NCBI GenBank assembly: GCA_000432135.1
Contig: HF990602.1
Coordinates: forward strand, 51,429 to 66,300
Direction of reading: 5' to 3'
Length of the DNA stretch: 14,872 nucleotides
Origin: Firmicutes bacterium CAG:124
Lineage (GTDB): Bacteria; Bacillota; Clostridia; Oscillospirales; Oscillospiraceae
Below the pieces are notes generated by a model. It saw nothing but the letters and a program-made list of their open reading frames with translations. It was not told the origin of the DNA and ran no database searches. Positions 6,082-12,938 of this stretch are shown here, piece after piece; the stretch's first letter is position 1, and every line of letters begins with the position of its first letter. A program made the translations under genes and the position numbers.

Positions 6082-6219
6082 ATGAAACGGGCTCAATGTC
6101 AAACCGTCATGGACACAGTCATTTATATTTTGTGCGGAGTGAGTATCACCCTCGCGGTATGCTCTATCGTTATCAACGTGAGGAGGCGGAAACGTGGAAG
6201 AAACCAAGAGAAAGACTAA
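6082..6219 (+). CDS. Possible tiny membrane protein (45 aa), function unknown
   Basis: ATG 6082 or the in-frame ATG 6109 starts a short frame with one hydrophobic span ('VIYILCGVSITLAVCSIVI') and a basic, arginine-rich tail ('NVRRRKRGRNQEKD'). The 3' end overlaps the ribbon-helix-helix gene by 26 bases in another frame. No clear ribosome-binding site precedes either start, which is the main weakness. No family is recognised. Confidence 0.4.
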   Translation: MKRAQCQTVMDTVIYILCGVSITLAVCSIVINVRRRKRGRNQEKD

Positions 6220-6385
6220 GACCTCGACGGCGGTAAAGTCGAGATACAATCAAAAGGCCTACGACGTGATTTCCGTCCGTGTGCCGAAAGACCTCGCGGC
6301 GGCATTTCGGGAAAAGTGCGACGCTGAGGGGGCCGTCCAGGCTCAAATTATCAAACGAGCGATAGAGGAATTTTTGCAGAAATGA
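6194..6385 (+). CDS. Ribbon-helix-helix (Arc/CopG-like) DNA-binding protein
   Basis: This 63-residue basic protein starts at GTG 6194, with GAGGAGGCGG (6180-6189) directly upstream. 'DVISVRVPKDLAAAFREKC' is the ribbon and first helix, and 'VQAQIIKRAIEEFLQK' the second helix, of an Arc/CopG-like fold, which binds DNA as a dimer. It sits between the small membrane genes and the transposase and is followed by a hairpin. It may regulate this small-gene operon or the transposase; that is inference. Confidence 0.78.
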   Translation: MEETKRKTKTSTAVKSRYNQKAYDVISVRVPKDLAAAFREKCDAEGAVQAQIIKRAIEEFLQK

Positions 6386-6390
6386 ACCAC

Positions 6391-6422
6391 GCCCCGCCCG
6401 GTCTACATGACCGCGGCGGGGC
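6391..6422 (+). terminator. Hairpin, probable terminator between RHH gene and transposase
   Basis: GCCCCGCC-CGGTC (6391-6403) pairs with GACCG-C-GGCGGGGC (6409-6422), one bulged base, loop TACAT. It is followed by TTTGATTT, a short and interrupted U-tract, so termination may be partial. Confidence 0.65.
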
Positions 6423-6447
6423 TTTGATTTGTCGGGAGGGTTTGGAA

Positions 6448-7479
6448 ATGGGAGAAAACTATCAGCACTTGACATGGAGAGAGCGCCTTATTATCGAGAC
6501 GCGCCTCAAAGATGGATGGTCGAAACAGCGGATCGCCGACGAGCTGGGCCGCCACGTCTCCACGATCTACCGGGAGATCAAGCGCGGCCTCGGTATTCAG
6601 CGCACGACCGAGCTCATAGACCGGGAGTGCTATATCCCCGATATTGCACAAGCTCGGTACGAGGATCACTACCCGGACAAGGGGCCGGGTCTCAAGATCG
6701 GCAAGGATCACCGCCTCGCCCGTTACCTCGAGGCCGCCCTCAAAGGTGGGAACAGATCGCCGGAGGCCGCTCTCGGCGAGATCAAGGCAAAGGGCCTCGT
6801 ATTCGATACCGAGATTTCCGTCCGCACTCTCTACCGCTATATCGACCTCGGCCTTTTCATCGAGGTGACGAATAAAGACCTCCCTCATAAGACGGCGAAA
6901 AAGAGGGGTTATCGCCGCGTCCGTGCGGCCCGGGCCCCTAAAGGCTTGAGCATTGAACAGCGCCCGGAGGAGATCAACTCCCGAGAGACTTTCGGACATT
7001 GGGAAATGGACACCGTACAGGGCATACAAAAGAGCCGTCCCCGCTTGCTGGTACTCACGGAGCGGCTCTCTCGCCATGAAATTATGATCCCGATAAAGAC
7101 AAACACCACCGAAAGCGTGGTAAAGGCCCTAAACACGCTCGAGCGCAAATATGGCGCCCTTTTCTACAAGGTATTTCAGTCGATCACCGTAGACAATGGC
7201 CCGGAGTTTGCCGACTGCGCGGGCATGGAAAAGGCTTGTCGGCGGAAAGGCGCCCGGACGACGGTCTATTACTGCCACCCGTACAGCTCGTGGGAAAGAG
7301 GATCGAACGAGCGTCAAAACGGCATGATCCGCCGCAAGCACCCGAAAGGGACGGATTTTGCAACTATTCCGGCCTCTACTCTAAAAAAAACGGAGGAATG
7401 GATCAATAATTATCCCCGGAAGATATTCAATTTCCACACGGCGGCGGAGGTGTTCGAGGCCTGCGTGAACAGCCTTTGA
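6448..7479 (+). CDS. IS30-family DDE transposase at the prophage right end
   Basis: This 343-residue protein has the IS30 layout: an N-terminal helix-turn-helix region ('YQHLTWRERLIIETRLKDG', 'RIADELGRHVSTIYREIKRG') and a DDE core with Asp188 ('HWEMDTVQG'), Asp249 ('ITVDNGPEF') and Glu288 ('SWERGSNERQNG'), followed by 'IRRKHPKGTDF'. I chose ATG 6448 because GGAGGG lies 7 bases upstream; the frame stays open back to 6382 but that part covers a hairpin. I see no matching inverted repeats close to both sides of the gene, so it does not look like a simple IS. As the last phage-side gene before host DNA it could integrate the prophage in place of a tyrosine or serine integrase. The catalytic triad is intact. 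Confidence 0.9.
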   Translation: MGENYQHLTWRERLIIETRLKDGWSKQRIADELGRHVSTIYREIKRGLGIQRTTELIDRECYIPDIAQARYEDHYPDKGPGLKIGKDHRLARYLEAALKGGNRSPEAALGEIKAKGLVFDTEISVRTLYRYIDLGLFIEVTNKDLPHKTAKKRGYRRVRAARAPKGLSIEQRPEEINSRETFGHWEMDTVQGIQKSRPRLLVLTERLSRHEIMIPIKTNTTESVVKALNTLERKYGALFYKVFQSITVDNGPEFADCAGMEKACRRKGARTTVYYCHPYSSWERGSNERQNGMIRRKHPKGTDFATIPASTLKKTEEWINNYPRKIFNFHTAAEVFEACVNSL

Positions 7480-7650
7480 AAAATAAATTACTAAAATTTT
7501 CGCAAATCACTTGACAAGGGGCCAAAAGGATGGCTTTTCTTTTTGCCGCCGTGCGCTGGAGCCGTTCCGGCGTTTCCCGCGCCATTTCCCGACGGGTTTC
7601 CGCCCGTTCCGGGTGGTACACTGCGCAAAGGAACAAAAGGAGGCGGCGCG
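7480..7650 (+). other. Prophage-chromosome boundary region and spoIIE leader
   Basis: The first ~30 bases are AT-rich (AAAATAAATTACTAAAATTT). Then come CGCAAATCACTTGACAA (about 7500-7516), which resembles the ends of some IS30-family elements, and an abrupt change to GC-rich host-like sequence. The right end of the prophage probably lies at about 7500-7530, but it cannot be fixed without the left end. AAAGGAGG (7636-7643) is the spoIIE ribosome site. I see no strong host promoter; TACACT at 7617-7622 is a weak -10 candidate without a good -35. Confidence 0.45.
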
Positions 7651-9678
7651 ATGGGAACAGCAGGAGCGGAGCAGCTGCGGCAGCGGCTGGCGCAGGGATT
7701 GGCGGCGCGGCCCGTGCTGCGCGAGGCGCTGCGTGCGCTCGGAGCGGGCGGCTTCAGCTTTGTGCTGGCGGGTGCAGGGCTTTTATCGGCGCACGTGCCG
7801 CTGGCGCTTGCGCCGGTGTGCGTGCTGCCGTTTGGGCCGGCGGCTGTGTGCGCGTATCTCGGGGCCGTGGCGGGCTATGCCGTGTTCTGGGGCTTATCGG
7901 CTGCGCTGGAGCCGGTCGCGGCGGGCTTTCTGATGCTGGCGGGCAGCTGCCTGTTCCGCGATCTGCTGCCCGCGCAGAGGCGCGGCTTTGTCCCGGCGGC
8001 GGCGGGAGGGATCTACGCACTGCTGGGGCTGATTTTCGTTTTGCAGGCCGACGGCGGCATCCGGGCGGCGCTGCTGCTTGCGCTGCGGCTGACGCTGCTG
8101 GTCGTGAGCATCCGGGCGCTCTGCCCGGCGGAGGAGGCTGCCAGGCTGCGGCCATACGCTGCGGCGGTGTGTCTGCTTGCGGGACTTGTGCGTGTGGAGC
8201 TGCCGTTCGGCGTTCCGCTGTCCGTGGTCGGCGCAGCGGCGGTGTGCCTGCTGGTGGAGGACGCGCAGGACGCGCTTCTGATTGGCGCGGCCTGCGGGCT
8301 GGTGCTCGATCTCGGGAGCCTTCCGTCTCCGCCGCAGACGGCCTGCTTCTGCCTGCCGCTTCTTGTCTGCCGGATGGCGGACCTTCGCCGGACGGCGCGG
8401 GCGGCGGCGTTTGCGGGACTGTATTTTCTGTGCGTGCTCGTCTGGGGCGGGGAGCACGCGGGCTGGACGCTGGGCGTGCTGGCAGGCGCGGTTTTCTCGT
8501 GCCTGCTCCCCGGCTTTGCGCTGCCGGATGCGCGGCGCGACGCGCCTGCTGCGGCCAGCACGCTGGTGCAGACGGCGGATGTCCTGCAGCGGATGGAGAC
8601 AAAGCTGTCTCTTTCCGGGCAGGAAGCCCAGACGGCCCCGGCGCTGATCTTTGACAGTGCGGCGGACGACGTCTGCCGCAGCTGCGTCAAGCACCAGCAG
8701 TGCTGGCAGGAGCGCGCGGACGATACCTGCCGTCTGCTTTCGGCCTGCGCCGGGACGATCCTGCGGCAGGGACAGGCGAACGAGGGCGACCTGCCCGCGG
8801 GCTTCTGCGCGGTCTGCATCCGGGAGGAGGCGTTTCGCGCGGCCATCAACCGGGCGCTGCGCGCCCAGCAGTCGCAGCTGCTGGCCCTCCGGCGCAGCGA
8901 GGAGGCGCGGGAAATTTCCCGCGCGCTGCTCGGTCAGCTTGCGCGCTTTTTACGCGCGGCGGGCCAGAAGCGCCCCGCCGGGGGCGTTCCGCGCTATCGG
9001 CTCTCGCTCGGCGTCCGGGCGGTCGGGCTGCGGGGCGATACGCTCTGCGGCGACTGCGGGACAAGCTTCCAGTGCGGCGTGACGCAGTATGTCCTGCTCT
9101 GCGACGGCATGGGCACCGGCTCCGGCGCGCAGTCCGACGCGCAGGAGGCGATCTCGGTCCTGCAATCGCTCTTAACGCTCGGCTTTGACGCGATGGACGC
9201 GGCGGCGATGCTGAACGAGCTGTATGTCCTGCGGGGCGACGGGTGCTTTTCCACGGTCGACCTGCTGGAGATGGACCTTTGCACGGGCGAGGGGGCGCTT
9301 TATAAATGGGGCGCGGCCCCGTCCTATCTCAAGAAGGGCGGAACAGTCAAAAAAATAGGGACAGCCTCGCCTCCGCCGGGGCTGGGTGTGGGAGAGGAAC
9401 ACCGGGCCGAGCGTGTGGGGCTGTCCTTACAGAGAGGAGAGCAGCTGGTGCTTACCACCGACGGCATACCAGAAGCCGCCTGCGAGCAGTATCTGCGCGC
9501 GTGCGGGCCGCTTTCGCCGAGGGAGCTTGCCGCCGGGGTCGTCGCGTGCGCCAGCGAGTCAGAGCCTGATGACCGGACCGCGGTGATCGTTCAGCTCGAT
9601 CCGGCCTCCATGCAGCCTCACCATACCACACGCCGCGCGCGAAGTATGTCGAAAACGGGCGCGGAACCCCACATTTAG
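7651..9678 (+). CDS. spoIIE: Stage II sporulation protein E, PP2C-type serine phosphatase
   Basis: SpoIIE dephosphorylates the anti-anti-sigma factor SpoIIAA at the sporulation septum and so activates sigma F in the forespore. The N-terminal ~280 residues are strongly hydrophobic with about ten membrane spans. A middle region follows with a Cys cluster ('ADDVCRSCVKHQQCW'), also seen in clostridial members. The C-terminal phosphatase domain (about 450-655) has metal-site motifs 'LLCDGMGTGSGAQ' (Asp485), 'LTTDGIPEA' (Asp604) and 'DDRTAVIV' (Asp641). At 675 residues it is shorter than the ~827-residue Bacillus protein. ATG 7651 has AAAGGAGG 7 bases upstream. It is the first host gene after the prophage, and its upstream region has been reduced or rearranged by the insertion. 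Confidence 0.92.
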   Translation: MGTAGAEQLRQRLAQGLAARPVLREALRALGAGGFSFVLAGAGLLSAHVPLALAPVCVLPFGPAAVCAYLGAVAGYAVFWGLSAALEPVAAGFLMLAGSCLFRDLLPAQRRGFVPAAAGGIYALLGLIFVLQADGGIRAALLLALRLTLLVVSIRALCPAEEAARLRPYAAAVCLLAGLVRVELPFGVPLSVVGAAAVCLLVEDAQDALLIGAACGLVLDLGSLPSPPQTACFCLPLLVCRMADLRRTARAAAFAGLYFLCVLVWGGEHAGWTLGVLAGAVFSCLLPGFALPDARRDAPAAASTLVQTADVLQRMETKLSLSGQEAQTAPALIFDSAADDVCRSCVKHQQCWQERADDTCRLLSACAGTILRQGQANEGDLPAGFCAVCIREEAFRAAINRALRAQQSQLLALRRSEEAREISRALLGQLARFLRAAGQKRPAGGVPRYRLSLGVRAVGLRGDTLCGDCGTSFQCGVTQYVLLCDGMGTGSGAQSDAQEAISVLQSLLTLGFDAMDAAAMLNELYVLRGDGCFSTVDLLEMDLCTGEGALYKWGAAPSYLKKGGTVKKIGTASPPPGLGVGEEHRAERVGLSLQRGEQLVLTTDGIPEAACEQYLRACGPLSPRELAAGVVACASESEPDDRTAVIVQLDPASMQPHHTTRRARSMSKTGAEPHI

Positions 9679-9736
9679 GAAATATTTTCTGTCGAAGCAC
9701 AAAATACCGGCTCGAATCAGGCCGGATAAAGACGCA

Positions 9737-9764
9737 GCCTCACCCTGCCGCGGCAGGGTGAGGC
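9737..9764. terminator. Bidirectional terminator between spoIIE and the AEC transporter gene
   Basis: A perfect 28-bp palindrome: GCCTCACCCTGCCG (9737-9750) directly followed by its reverse complement (9751-9764). As RNA it folds from either strand into a long GC-rich hairpin. It lies between convergent genes whose ends are at 9678 (+) and 9772 (-). U-tracts are short on both sides. Confidence 0.85.
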
Positions 9765-9771
9765 TTTGCGC

Positions 9772-10695
9772 TTATGTTCCGAACAGCAGCTTCATCATCA
9801 GCGGGATCGTCAGCAGGCTCAGAAGCGTGCTGACAAACACGCCGGAGGAGGCGGCCGTCTCGTCGGCGCCGTATTGGTAGCTCAGGATCGTCGTGTTGGT
9901 GGCGATGGGCATACACAGAAGCACGGTCAGCACGCACAGTGCAAATTCATTCGTCAGCACGTGCCGCAGCACGGCATACGCCAGCAGCGGCACGGCCGCC
10001 AGCTTGAGCGCGGACAGCGCGTAGATCCGCCAGCTTCCGAAGATCTGCTTAAAGCGCATCTGCGCAAGCGAGCAGCCCACGATCAGCATGACGACGGGGC
10101 TTGTGATATCGCCGACATATTTGACGGTCTGGTGCAGCAGCGCGGGCGGCTGCCAGCCGGACAGATAGACCGCGAATGCCGCAAGCGACGCCGCGACGCA
10201 CGGCTGCCGCAGCACCTTCCACTGAAACCGGAAGCGCGCCGCGCCGCGCATCAGACTTGCGCCGTAGCTCCAGCAGAAGAGCTGGAAAAACAGCACGAAG
10301 ATCGTGACGTAAAACGCCGCGCCGCTGCCAAGCAGAGACTCGACGACGGGATAGCCGAGAAAGCCGGTGTTGGAGAAGATGAACATGAACCGGTACAGCC
10401 CGCGCTCCGCGTCCCTGACGCGCAGCAGCCGCACGGCCGGGAAGCTCAGGGCGATCAGCGCAAGATAGATCAGCGCGATCAGCCCCGCCAGCCGGAGCGT
10501 CTGCCCGGTCGAGAGCAGGCGCTCCCCCGTCAGTGCGGAGGCGAGGATCTGCATGGGGTTTGCAACGTTTACGACGAGCGCCGAGAGCTTTTTGTTGCTC
10601 TGCGTGTCCATCACGCCGCCCTTTGCGGCGCAAAAGCCGCAGGCCATGCAGAAAAACAGCATGACCATCCTCCGGCACAGGGAGAGAATATCCAT
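9772..10695 (-). CDS. AEC-family (auxin efflux carrier-like) membrane transporter
   Basis: The 307-residue product is an integral membrane protein with about eight to ten hydrophobic spans and the AEC family pattern: 'VVNVANPMQILAS' near residues 42-54, 'FMFIFSNTGFLGYPVV' in the middle, and 'MPIATNTTILSYQYG' near the end. Family members include malonate/organic acid carriers and plant PIN proteins; the substrate here cannot be told from sequence. ATG at 10695 has an AAGGAG site about 8 bases upstream. It is the last gene of the leftward tadA-degV-rsmG unit, 35 bases after rsmG, and ends at the shared palindromic terminator. Confidence 0.88.
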   Translation of the reverse strand: MDILSLCRRMVMLFFCMACGFCAAKGGVMDTQSNKKLSALVVNVANPMQILASALTGERLLSTGQTLRLAGLIALIYLALIALSFPAVRLLRVRDAERGLYRFMFIFSNTGFLGYPVVESLLGSGAAFYVTIFVLFFQLFCWSYGASLMRGAARFRFQWKVLRQPCVAASLAAFAVYLSGWQPPALLHQTVKYVGDITSPVVMLIVGCSLAQMRFKQIFGSWRIYALSALKLAAVPLLAYAVLRHVLTNEFALCVLTVLLCMPIATNTTILSYQYGADETAASSGVFVSTLLSLLTIPLMMKLLFGT

Positions 10696-10730
10696 CCTGC
10701 CCGCTCCTTCCTGCTCCGCCGGGATCTGGT

Positions 10731-11408
10731 TTACAGCGGGCTTTTTTTGATTTTCGCGAACGCGCGGGGGTATTTCGTCGGCGTGGGCCTGATTTTGCGG
10801 ATGACAACAGCCTTATGCAGCGCGTCCTGAATGGGATATTCGTACACCTGCTCGATCATTCCGCCCAGCAGCGCCACGGCGCGCTTTGCTTCTTCCATCT
10901 CCTCGCCCGCCAGCGCGCCCTTCATTGCCAGAAACGCGCCGCCTACCTTTACATACGGCAGGCAGAGCTCTGCGAGGATATTCAGCCGCGCCACGGCGCG
11001 GGACGTTGCAATATCATACTGCTCCCGGCGGGTCTGGACAAATTCTTCCGCCCGGGCAGTGACGACCTCGGCCTCCACGCCCAGCTGCGGCAGAATTTCC
11101 CGCAGCCATGTCATGCGCTTGGCCAGAGAATCCAGAAGCGTCAGCTCGATCGACGGCTCGGCGATCTTCAGCGGAACGCCGGGAAAGCCCGCACCGCAGC
11201 CGATATCGATCACGCGCTTTCCGGAAAAGTCCTCCGCCCGCAAAAGCGCGATGCAGTCGAGAAAATGCAGCTCGGCCACAGCCTGCGGCTCGGTGATGGC
11301 CGTGAGGTTCATGACCTTGTTTTTTTCGATCAGCGCCTGCCCGAACGCGCAGAGCGTGTCGATCTGCTCCGGCGATAAGCCGGAGCGCGCTTCCAGTGCT
11401 TCCCTCAT
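10731..11408 (-). CDS. rsmG: 16S rRNA (guanine-N7) methyltransferase RsmG (GidB)
   Basis: RsmG uses S-adenosylmethionine to methylate G527 (E. coli numbering) of 16S rRNA. The 225-residue length is normal. Seen motifs: 'NKVMNLTAITEPQAVAELHF', 'KRVIDIGCGAGFPGVPLKIA' (the methyl-donor site), 'ELTLLDSLAKRMTWLREI' and 'DIATSRAVARLNILAEL'. The C-terminal tail is basic. Its start overlaps the stop of degV by four bases (ATGA). The gene is often beside mnmG/parA in other Firmicutes; here it lies in an operon with tadA and degV, which is a less common setting. Confidence 0.95.
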   Translation of the reverse strand: MREALEARSGLSPEQIDTLCAFGQALIEKNKVMNLTAITEPQAVAELHFLDCIALLRAEDFSGKRVIDIGCGAGFPGVPLKIAEPSIELTLLDSLAKRMTWLREILPQLGVEAEVVTARAEEFVQTRREQYDIATSRAVARLNILAELCLPYVKVGGAFLAMKGALAGEEMEEAKRAVALLGGMIEQVYEYPIQDALHKAVVIRKIRPTPTKYPRAFAKIKKSPL

Positions 11409-12256
11409 TGATCTGCCTTTCGGATATACAGCACGCCGAGCGTTCCCGGCCCGCAGTGGCTGCTGACGGTGCAGCCGGCCCGCGTGACGCAGATCTCCTC
11501 AAACGGCTGTAACTTTTGCACAGTTTCCACAGCCTTTTGCACCGATTCCTCCGACACGCCGGAGTGCGTGATGAACACGCGGCGCAGTTCCAGATCGCTG
11601 CGGTTTCCAATTTTATCGGTGATATACTCGCAGACGCACTTGTCAAAGCTGCCGCGGTATTTTCTGCCGACGCCCATTTTGCCGTCTCTGACCTCGATGC
11701 ACGGGCGGAGCCTTAACAGATTCGCGCCCAGAAGCGTCACGGCGGAGCACCGGCCGCCCTTTTTCATGTAATCCAGCCGGTCGAGAATGAAGCTGGCCTC
11801 CACGCGGCCCGTCAGATCGTGCAGCGCCGCGACGATATCGTCCGGCGCCATGCCCTCGCGCGCCATGCGCTCGGCCTCCAGCACGACAAGGCCGTGGCCT
11901 GTGGATAAATTTCTGGAATCGACGACGTACACGTTGTCAAAATCCGCCGCCGCCAGCTTTGCGTTCTGGTAGCAGCAGGAGAAGTCCAGAGAGATACAGA
12001 CGTGGATGACGAAGTCGTTTTTTTTCGACAGCTCCGTGAACGCGCGGACATAATCGGCCAGATTGACCGCCGCCGTCTGCGGCAGACTTCCGCCGGCGGA
12101 GACGTGGGCATAGATATCGTCGGGCTTGACGTCCACGCCGTCGCGCAGCGTCTTGCCGTCCATGCTCACATAGAGGGGCAGCAGGCGGATATGATACTGT
12201 TCCAGCTGCTCCGGGCTGAGATCACAGGTAGAGTCAGACGTGATCTGATATCGCAT
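11405..12256 (-). CDS. DegV family protein (FakB-like fatty-acid-binding)
   Basis: The 283-residue product starts 'MRYQITSDSTCDLSPEQL'; the early Ser/Thr cluster and 'LPLYVSMDGKTLRDGVDV' are characteristic of the DegV fold, which holds a fatty acid. Family members such as FakB present exogenous fatty acids to the kinase FakA for phospholipid synthesis. 'DRLDYMKKGGRCSAVTLLGA' near residue 155-175 is another family mark. I chose ATG 12256, not the longer frame, because homology begins there and a GGAAGA site precedes it. It overlaps the end of tadA by 23 bp and the start of rsmG by 4 bp, so the genes are likely translationally coupled. Confidence 0.92.
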   Translation of the reverse strand: MRYQITSDSTCDLSPEQLEQYHIRLLPLYVSMDGKTLRDGVDVKPDDIYAHVSAGGSLPQTAAVNLADYVRAFTELSKKNDFVIHVCISLDFSCCYQNAKLAAADFDNVYVVDSRNLSTGHGLVVLEAERMAREGMAPDDIVAALHDLTGRVEASFILDRLDYMKKGGRCSAVTLLGANLLRLRPCIEVRDGKMGVGRKYRGSFDKCVCEYITDKIGNRSDLELRRVFITHSGVSEESVQKAVETVQKLQPFEEICVTRAGCTVSSHCGPGTLGVLYIRKADQ

Positions 12257-12746
12257 AGAGAGTCTCTTCCTTTTTTTCATCTGCATCCTTGCAGGATGCG
12301 CGTGCTTGGCGCAGCGTTCGGAAAAAGTCGCGCAGCGCCTGTGAACATTCCGCTTCCAGTATGCCGCCGCTGACCTCCGGCTGAAAGCAGCCCGGCAGAT
12401 GCAGCAGATCGACAAGACTTCCCGCCGCGCCGGATTTTGGATCTTTCGCGCCGAAGACGACGCGCGGCAGATGCGCGTTCAAAATCGCGCCTGCGCACAT
12501 GGGGCACGGCTCGAGCGTCACGTACAGCGTACACTGCCACAGCCGCCAGCCGCCGAGCGTCCGGCAGGCCTCGCCGATGGCCTCCAGCTCTGCGTGGGCC
12601 AGCGCCGTTTTTCCCTTTTCGCGCCGGTTGCGTCCGCGGCCGACAATGCGGTCCTCCAGCGTGATCACACACCCCACCGGAACCTCGCCGTCCGCCGCCG
12701 CCTCCCGCGCAAGCAGGAGCGCTTCGCGCATCATTGCCTCATCCAA
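12234..12746 (-). CDS. tadA: tRNA adenosine(34) deaminase TadA
   Basis: TadA deaminates A34 to inosine in tRNA-Arg(ACG), widening decoding. The zinc-site motifs are 'LAHAELEAI' (His51, catalytic Glu53) and 'LEPCPMCAGAI' (Cys81, Cys84), in a 170-residue protein of normal size ending in a charged tail that overlaps degV. The start is uncertain. TTG 12746 gives an N-terminus like the Bacillus protein and has GGAGG 13 bases upstream, which is long. GTG 12758 has the GGAGG too close, and ATG 12734 or 12731 are shorter options. It is the first gene of the leftward operon, about 30 bases from the predicted transcription start. Confidence 0.9.
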   Translation of the reverse strand: MDEAMMREALLLAREAAADGEVPVGCVITLEDRIVGRGRNRREKGKTALAHAELEAIGEACRTLGGWRLWQCTLYVTLEPCPMCAGAILNAHLPRVVFGAKDPKSGAAGSLVDLLHLPGCFQPEVSGGILEAECSQALRDFFRTLRQARASCKDADEKKEETLYAISDHV

Positions 12747-12781
12747 ATCCGTACACACACCTCCACGGCAAGAGTTATTCT

Positions 12782-12810
12782 ATCATACCCGAAAATGGAA
12801 GATTCGTCAA
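12782..12810 (-). promoter_or_regulatory. Sigma-A-type promoter of the tadA-degV-rsmG-AEC operon
   Basis: On the minus strand TTGACG (12810-12805) is followed after exactly 17 bases by TATGAT (12787-12782). Transcription would start near 12775, just ahead of the tadA ribosome site. Confidence 0.8.
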
Positions 12811-12853
12811 CACCCGCCGCGCGGCGCTTTCCTTGGGAAAACGGGCTTTTTGC

Positions 12854-12882
12854 TTGCTTTTAACAGGCGGACGCGATATACT
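12854..12882 (+). promoter_or_regulatory. Probable promoter of the aminotransferase gene with short inverted repeat at the start site
   Basis: TTGCTT (12854-12859), 17-base spacing, TATACT (12877-12882). An inverted repeat GATATA-CTGAA-TATATC (12875-12891) overlaps the -10 and start site and could be an operator or a chance AT-rich symmetry. The promoter diverges from the tadA promoter. Confidence 0.65.
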
Positions 12883-12938
12883 GAATATATCAGGCAGCGA
12901 CGCTGCAAAGAATGGATGGAAGAAAGGATCACGACGGT

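Noticed and set aside
6386..7530. A simple IS30-family insertion sequence inserted next to the prophage
   Set aside because: The interval upstream of the transposase has no inverted match to the sequence after it; only a 7-base TGATTTG match appears (around 6424 and in the reverse complement of about 7503), with no extended similarity. The gene also has base and codon use like the phage genes.
7754..8849. Several long open frames overlapping spoIIE on both strands
   Set aside because: High-GC coding sequence produces long spurious frames; compositions are arginine/proline/alanine-rich without domains, while the spoIIE frame has clear membrane spans and phosphatase motifs.
9766..10830. Plus-strand 354-codon frame opposite the AEC transporter gene
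   Set aside because: Its product is a low-complexity Gln/His/Arg-rich sequence and the minus strand encodes a clear AEC transporter with ribosome site.
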